Source: Propionibacterium sp. oral taxon 192 str. F0372 (GTDB lineage: Bacteria; Actinomycetota; Actinomycetes; Propionibacteriales; Propionibacteriaceae). Taken from it: 64,000 bases of DNA. The position numbers and the translations under genes are program-made. The stretch covers positions 809,698-873,697 of the forward strand of contig NZ_KE340297.1 in the NCBI RefSeq assembly GCF_000413315.1, in the 5' to 3' direction. The notes under the pieces were generated by a model. The model saw only the letters and a list, made by a program, of their open reading frames with translations. It did no database searches and was not told the origin of the DNA. Position 1 is the first letter of the stretch. Every line of letters begins with the position of its first letter. Shown here in pieces: positions 33,990 to 43,226 of this stretch.

Positions 33990-36548
33990 ATGGTCACCTC
34001 CTACCGCCGCGCGTCGACTGGAAACCCCGCCCTCGATGGAATTATCGACGGGATGCGCCTCGGCGACTGCGTGATGTGGCGCCTCGACGACCTCAGCGAC
34101 TACCGGAAACTCACCCAAGACTTCGTCAGCCACGCCCTGGACGAGGGGCGGGCGGTGCACCACGTGCGCTTCGCCGACAACGATGTCCTGGGCGGCGAGC
34201 CGCTGATCCGTGACCCTCGGATCGTCGTCGACCACGTCGACCCACGGGGCGGCTTCGAATCCTTCACCTCAGCGGTGGATTCCCTGATCGCCCACAACGG
34301 CCCCCACGCCTTTCACGTCTTCGACCCGCTGACCGCCCTGCTGCGCGTCTGGTATTCCGACGTCGCCGTGGCCAACCTGTTCAAGGTGGTGTGCCCCGCG
34401 CTGTTCGACCAGGACGGTATCGGGTGGTTCGGTGTGCTGCGCGACGCCCACACCCTGGCTACCTCGGCGACGCTGTCTGACACCACCCAACTGCTCATCG
34501 ACGTGCAGCGCCTCGACGGCCGCATCGTGGTGCGCCCATTGAAGGTGTGGTTGCGCGGCACCTCGCAGATTCCGGGCGCCTGGGAACTCGACAGCACCGG
34601 TGCCCACCGGCTCACCGACCGGCGCACCCTGCGACGACTGGATGCGACGGCGGAGACCGAGGTGCTGGATCCCTGGCATACGGCGATCCGCCGGGGCAAC
34701 ACCGCCCTGGCCTCGCTCGATGAGGGGGAATGTGACGCGGCGAAGGCCGAGATCATCGGCATGGCCATTGCCCACGATCCCCGGGTGGTTGAACTGGCGC
34801 GTAGGCATTTCACCCTGGACGATCTCATGGGCATCGTCGATCGGATCGTCGGCACCGGATGGATCGGTGGCAAATCGACGGGGATGCTGATGGCCCGGGC
34901 GATTCTGTCCCACCATCCCTCGGGAAGGTTCGCTGGCCGGATGGAATCCCACGATTCCTTCTTCCTGGGCTCCGACCTGTTCAACACTTTCATCATCGCC
35001 AACGGCTGGTGGAAGCTGTGGGCCGACCAGAAATCCCCCGATGGCTACTTCACTGCGGGCGCACGGCTCAACAAGCGCCTGACGACCGGCACCTTCCCGC
35101 CCGCCATCCGGGAACAGCTGCGCACCCTGCTGGGCCATTTCGGCACCGATCCAATCATCGTGCGTTCCTCTTCACTGCTTGAGGACAATTTTGGCAATGC
35201 CTTCGCGGGCAAATACGAATCGGTGTTCTGCACCAACCAAGGCTCCCTCGATGACCGGCTTTTCGCTCTTGAGGACGCCATTCGCACCGTTTACGCTTCA
35301 CTGATGGGCTCGGAGGCCCTGGAATACCGGCGCCATCGCGGGTTGGATGCCGCCGACGAGCAGATGGCCATCTTGGTGCAGCGGGTGTCGGGGGCCCGGC
35401 ATGGGGACTACTTCTTCCCGCACGCAGCGGGAGTCGGCAATTCGACGAATGCCTACGTCTGGGATCCCGAGATGGATCCACAAGCCGGGATGCTGCGACT
35501 GGTTCTTGGGCTCGGTACCCGGGCGGTGGACCGGACGATCACCGACCACGCGAAAATCGTCACCCTGGACGATCCCCTGCGTAGGGTCGGGACGGGGGCA
35601 GACAACCGGACCCAGCGCTACGTCGACGTGTTGTGCATCCCACAGAACCGGGCCCAGACCCTGCCGCTGACCGAGGTATGCGATCTCGACCTAGGCACCG
35701 ATTGGAAACACTTCCTGTCGGTGGACACCGAGACCCTACGCTGGCTGCGGGAAAACAACCGGCCGTACACCCGCACCCCGATGGTGCTCGACTTCGCCAA
35801 GTTGCTGTCGCAAACCGACCTTGGCGACCTATTCCGGGCCATCATGGAGGCTTTAACGAGCGCATATGACCATCCGGTGGACATCGAATACACGATCAAC
35901 ATGGTCGACGATGTTCCCATGTTCAACCTTGTGCAATGCCGCCCGTTGCAGTTCCGGGGGCTAGGCCAGGCGGTGGAGATGCCCGTCGACCCAGACCCGG
36001 ACAAGGTGCTGGTATCCACCCACGGGAGCTTCATGGGCGGGAACCTTAGGGCACCGATCTCGCACGTGATCCTCGTCCGCCCAGAAGCCTATCTCGCGCT
36101 CGGCCAGCAGGAACGCTACGCGGTGGCCCGCGGGATCGGGGTGCTGAACAAGGCCTTGGCCGGTGAATCCTTCATGGTGATGGGCCCGGGCCGCTGGGGC
36201 ACTACAACCCCATCACTGGGTATTCCGGTGCATTTCACCGAACTGAGCAATGCGACGGTGATCGCCGAGTTCACCCACGCGGCTGGGGGGTTCTTGCCGG
36301 AGCTCTCCCAGGGCTCGCACTTCTTCCAGGACCTGGTGGAATCGGGCATCTTCTATGCCGGGATCTTCGACCGCGATCCGCAGGTGAGTTTCCATCCGGA
36401 ACTGGTCACGCAGGCACCGAACCGGCTGACCAGCATCGCACCCGAACTGTTCCGGCTGTGCGAGGTGGTGCACGTGGCGAGCTTCGACGACCTGGTGCTG
36501 TACGCCGACATCGCCATCCAGCGGCTCGTCTGCTGTCGTCAGAGCTGA
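33990..36548 (+). CDS. PEP synthase/PPDK ATP-binding-domain protein with RecA-like N-terminus
   Basis: An 852-residue soluble protein. Residues about 1-200 look like a RecA/KaiC-type fold without an intact Walker A. Residues about 290-660 match the ATP-grasp domain of pyruvate phosphate dikinase/PEP synthase: GGKSTGMLMARAIL, IIVRSSSLLEDNFGNAFAGK and VDIEYTINMVD with NLVQCRPLQ. The phospho-histidine swivelling domain and the PEP-binding barrel are absent, so it is not a complete PEP synthase. Role unknown. It lies 3 bp after serC, suggesting co-transcription. Confidence 0.8.
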   Translation: MVTSYRRASTGNPALDGIIDGMRLGDCVMWRLDDLSDYRKLTQDFVSHALDEGRAVHHVRFADNDVLGGEPLIRDPRIVVDHVDPRGGFESFTSAVDSLIAHNGPHAFHVFDPLTALLRVWYSDVAVANLFKVVCPALFDQDGIGWFGVLRDAHTLATSATLSDTTQLLIDVQRLDGRIVVRPLKVWLRGTSQIPGAWELDSTGAHRLTDRRTLRRLDATAETEVLDPWHTAIRRGNTALASLDEGECDAAKAEIIGMAIAHDPRVVELARRHFTLDDLMGIVDRIVGTGWIGGKSTGMLMARAILSHHPSGRFAGRMESHDSFFLGSDLFNTFIIANGWWKLWADQKSPDGYFTAGARLNKRLTTGTFPPAIREQLRTLLGHFGTDPIIVRSSSLLEDNFGNAFAGKYESVFCTNQGSLDDRLFALEDAIRTVYASLMGSEALEYRRHRGLDAADEQMAILVQRVSGARHGDYFFPHAAGVGNSTNAYVWDPEMDPQAGMLRLVLGLGTRAVDRTITDHAKIVTLDDPLRRVGTGADNRTQRYVDVLCIPQNRAQTLPLTEVCDLDLGTDWKHFLSVDTETLRWLRENNRPYTRTPMVLDFAKLLSQTDLGDLFRAIMEALTSAYDHPVDIEYTINMVDDVPMFNLVQCRPLQFRGLGQAVEMPVDPDPDKVLVSTHGSFMGGNLRAPISHVILVRPEAYLALGQQERYAVARGIGVLNKALAGESFMVMGPGRWGTTTPSLGIPVHFTELSNATVIAEFTHAAGGFLPELSQGSHFFQDLVESGIFYAGIFDRDPQVSFHPELVTQAPNRLTSIAPELFRLCEVVHVASFDDLVLYADIAIQRLVCCRQS

Positions 36549-36674
36549 GTAATGACATCTCGGATGGCACTCGGCGAAGACAAAGCGGTGCGTGGCTGCG
36601 GTATCCGGGCGAACCCGTCGGCCAAAAGCCACGAACTTCCGGAAACTGTGGGCACTTGGGCGTAGGTTCGTATC

Positions 36675-38729
36675 GTGACCAACAAGAGTGTTTACATCGC
36701 ATCCCCGGAAGCCCTCGTCGGCAAGTCGACCATCGCCCTGGGCCTCATTGAGACCCTCAGCCGACAGGTGAAGTCCGTCGGCATGTTCCGTCCCGTCGTG
36801 CGGGGGGATCACGACGACCTGACCCACGCACTGTTGACGCACACCGGTATCGACCAGACCTATGACGAAGTCGTGGGTGTGCAGGCCGCCGACGCCCAGA
36901 CCGATCCGGAAGCAGCCATCACCTCGATCATCGAACAGTACGGGGCCCTCCAGGACCGCTTCGACGCCCTGGTGGTCATCGGCACCGACTACGACGGGGC
37001 CACCACCCCCACCGAACTCGAACTCAATGCCCGCATCGCCGCGAACCTGAACGCCCCGGTGGTGCTCACAGTCTCGGGCATGGACCGCGACATCGACCAG
37101 ATCACCGCCTCGGCGCAGAACGCCATCCGCGCCTTCGACGAGCAGCACATCAACCTCGCCGCGATCATCGCCAACCGGGTCAACGTGGCCAACGTCGACG
37201 ACGTTGCGTGGCGGCTGGGGGAATTGAACCGTGGCGTGTCCGGGGCCCTACCGGAATCCGCCCTATTGTCGGCCCCCTCGGTGCGCGAGCAGTTCACCGC
37301 CGTCGGTGCAACGATGTGGCGTGGCTCGGAGGCTTGGCTCGACCGGGAATCCCTGTCGACGGTGATCGGCGGCATGTCGATGCCCAATATGCTGTCGCGT
37401 CTGGAGCCCGAGTGCACCTTGCTGCTCGCCTCGGACCGCGCTGAGATGCTGCCCGGGCTACTGCTGGCCCACGCCTCCGACACCTTCCCCGACTTGGCTG
37501 CGATCCTGCTGGTCGGCGGCTACGAGATTCCAGCCTCGATCACCACCCTGCTCGACGGCATCGAAGTGGACATCCCGATCGGCACCGTCGAGACGGGTTC
37601 GTGGGACACCGCTGCCAAGCTGCACTCGTTGCTGGGTGACATGACCTCCTCGCAGCGCAAATACGCCGAGGCCCTCAAGTTGTTCCAGGACCGGATCAAC
37701 GAAGAAGCCCTAGTGGGCGCCCTCGACGTGGCCCGCACTCAACTGCGCACCCCGCGGATGTTCGAATACCAGATCATGCAGAAGGCCCGCGCCGACAAGA
37801 AGACCATCGTGCTTCCTGAGTCGGAGGATCCACGCATCCTGGAAGCCACCTCAATCCTGCTGACCCGCGGCGTCGCCAATCTAGTGCTGCTAGGTGAAGA
37901 AGCCAAGGTGCGGGCCGACGCGGCCAGCCTCGGCTTCGACATCACCGGTGCGAAGATCCAGTCAATGTACGACCCGGAACTGGTCGAGAAATTCGCCGCC
38001 ACCTACGCGGAACTGCGCGCCAAGAAGGGGGTCACCTTGGAGCAGGCCCGCGAGAAGATGACCGACCCGTCCTATTTCGGCACGATGATGGTGCATCTGG
38101 GGCTGGCCGATGGCATGGTCTCGGGCGCGACCCACACCACCGCGAACACGATTCGTCCCGCCCTGGAGTTCATCAAGACCAAGCCGGGTCTCAAAACGGT
38201 GTCGGGTTCCTTCCTGATGTGCATGCCCGACCAGGTGCTGGTCTTCGCGGATTGTGCGGTAAACCCGAACCCGACCCCCGAGCAGCTGTGCGACATCGCC
38301 ATCTCATCGGCGGCCACCGCCAAGGCCTTCGATATTGAGCCGCGGGTCGCGATGCTGTCCTACTCCACCGGCGATTCTGGCAAGGGTGAGGATGTCGATG
38401 CGGTGAAGGCCGCCGTCGAGTTGATCCGGGGAACCACCCCGGAGTTCGCCTTCGACGGGCCGATCCAGTTCGATGCCGCCATGGATCCCAAAGTCGGCGG
38501 GCAGAAGATGCCCGGTTCCCAAGTGGCTGGTCGTGCGTCGGTGTTCATCTTCCCTGACCTGAACACCGGCAACAACACCTACAAGGCAGTGCAGCGCACC
38601 GCCGGGGCGATCGCCGTCGGGCCGATGCTGCAAGGTTTGAACAAGCCGGTCAACGACCTGTCCCGCGGCGCCTTGGTGGCCGACATCGTCAACACCGTGG
38701 CGATCACCGCGATCCAGGCCCAAGGCTGA
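36675..38729 (+). CDS. pta: Pta, phosphate acetyltransferase (long form)
   Basis: A 684-residue enzyme. It has an N-terminal P-loop-like domain (ASPEALVGKSTIALGL, about residues 9-24), a middle DRTGG-type regulatory domain (about 210-330), and a C-terminal PTA domain (about 360-680) with PESEDPRILEA, MVHLGLADGMVSGATHTTAN and SYSTGDSGKG. It interconverts acetyl-CoA and acetyl phosphate. The start is GTG at 36675. An acetate kinase gene is not adjacent; a GNAT gene follows at 1 bp. Confidence 0.94.
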   Translation: MTNKSVYIASPEALVGKSTIALGLIETLSRQVKSVGMFRPVVRGDHDDLTHALLTHTGIDQTYDEVVGVQAADAQTDPEAAITSIIEQYGALQDRFDALVVIGTDYDGATTPTELELNARIAANLNAPVVLTVSGMDRDIDQITASAQNAIRAFDEQHINLAAIIANRVNVANVDDVAWRLGELNRGVSGALPESALLSAPSVREQFTAVGATMWRGSEAWLDRESLSTVIGGMSMPNMLSRLEPECTLLLASDRAEMLPGLLLAHASDTFPDLAAILLVGGYEIPASITTLLDGIEVDIPIGTVETGSWDTAAKLHSLLGDMTSSQRKYAEALKLFQDRINEEALVGALDVARTQLRTPRMFEYQIMQKARADKKTIVLPESEDPRILEATSILLTRGVANLVLLGEEAKVRADAASLGFDITGAKIQSMYDPELVEKFAATYAELRAKKGVTLEQAREKMTDPSYFGTMMVHLGLADGMVSGATHTTANTIRPALEFIKTKPGLKTVSGSFLMCMPDQVLVFADCAVNPNPTPEQLCDIAISSAATAKAFDIEPRVAMLSYSTGDSGKGEDVDAVKAAVELIRGTTPEFAFDGPIQFDAAMDPKVGGQKMPGSQVAGRASVFIFPDLNTGNNTYKAVQRTAGAIAVGPMLQGLNKPVNDLSRGALVADIVNTVAITAIQAQG

Positions 38730-38730
38730 G

Positions 38731-39384
38731 ATGGAGATCATCCGCGTCACCGACGGGGAGCAGATCGGACAGATCTTCGACGAGTTGATCTTCGTCAGCT
38801 TCCCACCCGATGAGCGGTGTACCCGCGAGGAGTTCGTTGAGGCGGTGGTGTGCGGGAGCCTGCAGGCCTTCGCCATCGCCGACGGCGATTCATGGGCCGC
38901 GGTGGTGACGATGGATGAGTATGGGGAACCGGAGATCCGCCAGCTGAGCTGGGTGGCCGTCGCCGAATCCCGGCGTGGCGAGGGCTTGGGTTCCCTGCTG
39001 CTGGAGTATGTCATCGACGAGATCCACCGTCAGGGGGCGCGTTTCCTGGTCGGCGAGGTGGAAGATCCCGCCTCGCCGACGGTCGATCCGCGTCATGGTG
39101 ATCCAGCCGCCAGGGCGGCCTTCTACCGTCGCCATGGGGCCAAGGCGCTGCCCTTGCCCTACCAGCAGCCACCGTTGGGGCCCGAGCTAAATCCGGTGCC
39201 GTTGATGCTCATGGTCTTCTCCCGGGAGCCGGTCGATGAGATTCCGGTGCCACCACTGCGCCGCTTCCTGCATGCCAGCGTCGGGCACCACGAGCCCACC
39301 TGGGCGATGGTGGAACCGTGGCTGGCCGGTGAAACCATCACCACCGGGGAGGTAAGCACCGAGACCTTCCGCAGGGGCCGCTGA
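38731..39384 (+). CDS. GNAT-family N-acetyltransferase
   Basis: A 217-residue protein. The acetyl-CoA binding motif is ESRRGEGLGSLLLEYVIDEI (about residues 82-100), followed by FYRRHGAKALPLPYQQP, consistent with the GNAT fold. The C-terminal 40 residues are extra. Substrate unknown. It begins 1 bp after pta and is probably co-transcribed with it. It is the last gene with host-like codon use before the island. Confidence 0.8.
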   Translation: MEIIRVTDGEQIGQIFDELIFVSFPPDERCTREEFVEAVVCGSLQAFAIADGDSWAAVVTMDEYGEPEIRQLSWVAVAESRRGEGLGSLLLEYVIDEIHRQGARFLVGEVEDPASPTVDPRHGDPAARAAFYRRHGAKALPLPYQQPPLGPELNPVPLMLMVFSREPVDEIPVPPLRRFLHASVGHHEPTWAMVEPWLAGETITTGEVSTETFRRGR

Positions 39385-39409
39385 TAGTCAGATTCACCAT
39401 AGTGAGCAT

Positions 39410-39428
39410 CCGGTTCACTGGTAACCGG
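39410..39428. terminator. Possible hairpin between convergent genes
   Basis: CCGGTT and AACCGG form a perfect 6-bp stem with a 7-base loop, in the 95-bp gap between convergent genes. There is no T-rich tail, so a terminator role is only suggested. Confidence 0.3.
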
Positions 39429-39479
39429 TGAGTTTGGCATCACGCATCGCCTCCAGCTCTCAACTCACCCACGACTCGT

Positions 39480-40460
39480 TTAACGGCGAACGTTCGCCAC
39501 CGGCATGAACACTATCGGCTTCGACCGTAAGCCATCGACAAATTCGATCCTGACCGGCCTGTCTATCGGTGAACAGCCCAAGGGCAATGCCCCGACGTAG
39601 GCGCCCCTGATCGCGAGCTCTCGACATGTCATATCGATGAAATCCATGGGTCCCCAATGCGGTATGGAGATTCCCAATTCAGAAGGGGTGACGAGAACCG
39701 AGGAGCTACAGGTATCTAACGGTCCAGATTCAGCCAACCGCAAGCCAACATCGAATCGGAACAGATCAACTTGGGTGGGGTCACCGTAGACGACGCATAT
39801 GAGATCGTCGACGGTCCCATCACACTTCGAGCATGCTACGCATCGCGCAACCTCACCTAAACAGTTAATGGAACCAACATAGGACAAACACTGCCAGTTC
39901 TCTCGAGCTCGAGACGAAACATGGTCTAGGCGCTCCAAAGAGCTCACCGAAACCGGGTTCTCCAACCACGATGAGGGAAGGCCCAACCACCGCTGGGAAC
40001 GCAGGATCAGATCTCGAAGACCCCTGAAGCAGTAGAAACTCGCCGCATACTTGAGGGAACATCCCTCAAACAGGACCGAGTAGTAAGCGGACAACACCCG
40101 ATAGCGCCACACGATTGATGTGAAACCCGCTCCAAATACCTGAGCGACCAACCTGCGGAAGTGTGGCACGCTGACGAAACACCGATCAGCAAGAGCTTGA
40201 ACGTCAAGCTTCATACCGCGACAGACAAGGGCGTTCCTGAGCAAAGGAACTACAAGTTCGCAACACCGGTCCCGAGCATCCTGGCGTTCCGAGCACCAAC
40301 TGTGCCCGCATGATGAACCACAATTGGAGGCGGTGAGGCCATGTTCATGCGTGCCTAGGCACACATTCGCGCGTCGTCCACCGCCACCAAGTAGGAAAAA
40401 AGACTCACATGAACGACCCATGACATGGTACTTCTCCATGTTCAACTCAGCGAACGGCAT
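39480..40460 (-). CDS. AraC-type regulator with GyrI-like ligand domain
   Basis: A 326-residue regulator. After about 90 N-terminal residues with many Cys (unassigned), an AraC helix-turn-helix pair follows: LDVQALADRCFVSVPHFRRL and then YAASFYCFRGLRDLILRSQR (about residues 85-175). The C-terminal part (about 220-326) matches the GyrI-like effector domain: VYGDPTQVDLFRFDVG, HWGPMDFID and KPIVFMPV. The ATG at 40460 has GGAGGT upstream. It probably senses a small molecule and controls this cluster. Confidence 0.72.
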   Translation of the reverse strand: MPFAELNMEKYHVMGRSCESFFLLGGGGRRANVCLGTHEHGLTASNCGSSCGHSWCSERQDARDRCCELVVPLLRNALVCRGMKLDVQALADRCFVSVPHFRRLVAQVFGAGFTSIVWRYRVLSAYYSVLFEGCSLKYAASFYCFRGLRDLILRSQRWLGLPSSWLENPVSVSSLERLDHVSSRARENWQCLSYVGSINCLGEVARCVACSKCDGTVDDLICVVYGDPTQVDLFRFDVGLRLAESGPLDTCSSSVLVTPSELGISIPHWGPMDFIDMTCRELAIRGAYVGALPLGCSPIDRPVRIEFVDGLRSKPIVFMPVANVRR

Positions 40461-40515
40461 TCCCCACCTCCGAACCAACTCGATGCGCGGAGAAACCCGG
40501 TGATACGCTCGAAGC

Positions 40516-41055
40516 GTGAGTACCCCATCGCATCATCCCCCCAGATGGAGTCGTTCGCGACAAACGGATAGACTCGTTATTACCTGCCCTACAAGCCAAC
40601 ACACCCCCACAATCGAACAGTGGAGAGAACTCATCCACTTTGCCTTCGAGGCCGGCTTCAGTGGCATGAATTGCCAGTACGTCGGTCTCCTCTACCCCAA
40701 GTCCTTCCCGGGTGGACTCCTTGAACCCGGGCTCTTGTTCCAACAACCCGACTACGAGGCACTTCAAGCCGCCTTTACTATCAGAGTCGGCCACGTTTAC
40801 AAGCTGACGCTGATTCCCGCTGGCTACTCCATGCAGAGACGAATCCAACCTAAGCGACCTCTCGAGATCAAGGACCACTTCGACAAGCTCGTCGGCGCGC
40901 ATCTCGGTGACATCTACGTGAACCACCTACCCGAACCCTTCTATCTGCACTACATGGAAAGCCCAACCGCAACGCCCCAGCCACACGTGGACCTACTCGA
41001 AATTCGTCTTCCTGACGCCCTTGTCAGGGTGGCACCACCCGCCTGCGCGTCCTGA
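40516..41055 (+). CDS. Hypothetical protein at the cluster edge
   Basis: A 179-residue soluble protein from a GTG start; no family recognised. It has an alpha/beta-looking core with TIEQWRELIHFAFEAGFSGMN, VGHVYKLTLIPAGYS and GDIYVNHLPEPFYLHYMES. It is divergent from the AraC-type gene with 55 bp between, and its last 32 bp overlap the 3' end of the convergent oxidoreductase gene. Its codon use matches the cluster rather than the backbone. Being next to a regulator, it may be under its control. Confidence 0.55.
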   Translation: MSTPSHHPPRWSRSRQTDRLVITCPTSQHTPTIEQWRELIHFAFEAGFSGMNCQYVGLLYPKSFPGGLLEPGLLFQQPDYEALQAAFTIRVGHVYKLTLIPAGYSMQRRIQPKRPLEIKDHFDKLVGAHLGDIYVNHLPEPFYLHYMESPTATPQPHVDLLEIRLPDALVRVAPPACAS

Positions 41056-43186
41056 TTCGGGCTCGTCGGTCATCATCACCAACGTTCGGGGGAGTCGCTT
41101 CAAAAGCCGCTCGGATCCGTTCGCGTTCAGAAGGGGTCAACGTGCGCACATCGCACCGACACCCCCTGAGGTTTGCCGACCCCATTTCAGGACTTGACCA
41201 GCAGTCATCAGTCAAAGCATTGATATTTGACAACTGCCATGACTCCGGCGTCCCCATCTCTGGATACCACCAAGATGCGGACGCACAAACCGTATCTGAG
41301 CGGATACGGTCGGACACTCGCACCTTGAAGAATGCCACCTCTCCGTTTCTCTCAATAACGGCCCACTCCCCTGAAGCTAGACCTCGGTCAGCAGCTACCT
41401 GCCGAGATACCTCAACGATTGGGTAGGGTTGCTTGTCTCGCAACGCTTCCACGTTTCGGAACTCAGAATTGAAATAGAAGGGTGAATGCCGCGAGGTAAG
41501 TATCAAAGGTGCGGAGGGGTTGAAGGACCCAGGATCCGAGAACTCCGGCAAGGAGGGGAAGCCCCACTTTTTCAATATTGATGGGGCAAAATGAAACCTC
41601 CCATCATGCGTCGGAAAGCCCTCGGTTTCATATTTGCAGTACCGCAGCGAGTTCGCCCAGTACTGGTCCCGTTGAAGCCGCATCCAATTCCGTCCCACCG
41701 GGGCAAGTCTGGCATCCAAAGACTGGGAGGGACTCTCCCAGAATCCCTTTAGACCTAAGCGCATAGCTAGTTCGGTAATGATCTCTTCATCCGATCGAGA
41801 TTCTCCCATCGGGGACAATACCGCGTTCCGAGCTGCCACATAGTTCGCATGCTCAACGATCTGATCCCGCTCCACCCAGCTGGGAACTGGAAGCACCACA
41901 TCAGCGTAATATGCAGTCGGCGTCAAGAACATGTCAGCAACCATCACGAAGCCAACCTTGCGCAATGCCCTTTCCACCTGCATCGAGTTCGCATAGCTGA
42001 CCAAGAGGTTCGAGCCGAAAACGAGCAACGAACGCGGTGTGTATGGTTTTCCACTCAAAATGGCCTCAAACACGGTACTGGAATGGGCCCACCCAGACAT
42101 GCCCAAGATTTGATGCGAACCCACAAGTCGATCTTTCTCGGCACCACCGGGCAGTAACTGCGAACCCGGCATCGTCCTGCGGCCGACAATTCCTGGGGGG
42201 TCCCACAACACGTCACCGCCCGGAACGTCTATGTTCCCACATAGCCCGGAAAGCATGACCAACAGACGAGCCGAGCTGAAGGAGTCTCTGCTCTGCTGAG
42301 CACCTGTCCCCATCTCGATCCCCGCAGAAGCCGCACCACCGTATAGGCGAACTGCCTCAAAAATATCCTCAGCCTCCAAGCCACACACGTCAGCGGTGCG
42401 ATCCAAAGTCCATCCACGCGTATGCTCACGTAGCAACTCAGCATCGGTCGTATGGTTGGCGATAAAGTCCGCATCAATCAACCCAAGCTCAAATACCTGG
42501 TGGATGAGACCAAGGCCTAGGGCTGCATCAGTCCCAGGCCGTAGTTGAAGGTGCACCCGTGCCCGTCGGGCAACTGATGTCTCAACCGGGTCCACGACCA
42601 CTAGCTGAGTCCCCCCAGCGATTGCATCAAGGAGTCGAATGCCAATGACCCCGTCACTATTGGTCATCGGCTTATTACTTCCCCACAACAGGACTACTTC
42701 AGGCTTACCCTCGTAGTCCACGAAAGTGAAGCCGCCCATCGTGAGAATGCCCGCCATCACACGTGGATAGAAGCATATGTCTGCAGGCCCCATCACGTTC
42801 GGAGTCCCGAGCGAGTTGGCAAATCGAAAGACCCACTCTTGGTAGTTTCGATCCGTGCCTTGAGCCAGGACAACGCTCCGTGGGCCTGCGGTGGCGACGT
42901 CATCGCGAATACGTTCTGTGACGATGGACAGCGCCTGATCCCACTCGATCTCTTCAAAGAAGCCCTCACCCCGTGGCCCGATTCTCCTCAGTGGACGTGT
43001 CAGTCTGTCTGGATGTCGCGCCAAGGCCGAGGCGGCCCTCCCCTTGGCACACAAAAAGCCGTGATTGTTAGGATTAGAAGGATCTCCTTGCACCCAGACC
43101 CGCTCATCCGCATCGTCACGGCGGAGAAGCACTCCGCATCCACCATGGCAACTTCGACAAATGGAGCGAATAGCATCTTCACACAT
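41024..43186 (-). CDS. Stand-alone molybdopterin oxidoreductase (DMSO reductase family)
   Basis: A 720-residue catalytic subunit. Cys10, Cys13, Cys17 and Cys46 form the 4Fe-4S motif (CRSCHGGC ... LCAKG). Cys138 in GPADICFYPRVMAG is positioned to ligate molybdenum or tungsten, as in NapA or acetylene hydratase. MGTGAQQSRDSF and the C-terminal molybdopterin-binding domain (LILTSRHSPFYFNSEFRN) are typical. No Tat signal and no partner electron-transfer subunits, so it is cytoplasmic and may be a non-redox or ferredoxin-linked enzyme. The ATG at 43186 has AGGAGAGG upstream. Confidence 0.85.
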   Translation of the reverse strand: MCEDAIRSICRSCHGGCGVLLRRDDADERVWVQGDPSNPNNHGFLCAKGRAASALARHPDRLTRPLRRIGPRGEGFFEEIEWDQALSIVTERIRDDVATAGPRSVVLAQGTDRNYQEWVFRFANSLGTPNVMGPADICFYPRVMAGILTMGGFTFVDYEGKPEVVLLWGSNKPMTNSDGVIGIRLLDAIAGGTQLVVVDPVETSVARRARVHLQLRPGTDAALGLGLIHQVFELGLIDADFIANHTTDAELLREHTRGWTLDRTADVCGLEAEDIFEAVRLYGGAASAGIEMGTGAQQSRDSFSSARLLVMLSGLCGNIDVPGGDVLWDPPGIVGRRTMPGSQLLPGGAEKDRLVGSHQILGMSGWAHSSTVFEAILSGKPYTPRSLLVFGSNLLVSYANSMQVERALRKVGFVMVADMFLTPTAYYADVVLPVPSWVERDQIVEHANYVAARNAVLSPMGESRSDEEIITELAMRLGLKGFWESPSQSLDARLAPVGRNWMRLQRDQYWANSLRYCKYETEGFPTHDGRFHFAPSILKKWGFPSLPEFSDPGSFNPSAPLILTSRHSPFYFNSEFRNVEALRDKQPYPIVEVSRQVAADRGLASGEWAVIERNGEVAFFKVRVSDRIRSDTVCASASWWYPEMGTPESWQLSNINALTDDCWSSPEMGSANLRGCRCDVRTLTPSERERIRAAFEATPPNVGDDDRRARIRTRRRVVPP

Positions 43187-43226
43187 CTCGCAACCTCTCC
43201 TGCTCAACCCACCCTGCACCGGTTAT

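Noticed and set aside
34269-35138. 289-codon minus-strand frame opposite the PPDK-N gene
   Set aside because: Shadow of a well-supported coding frame; no family features.
36213-37148. 311-codon minus-strand frame spanning the end of the PPDK-N gene and start of pta
   Set aside because: Crosses two supported genes on the other strand and has low-complexity Val/Gly/His sequence.
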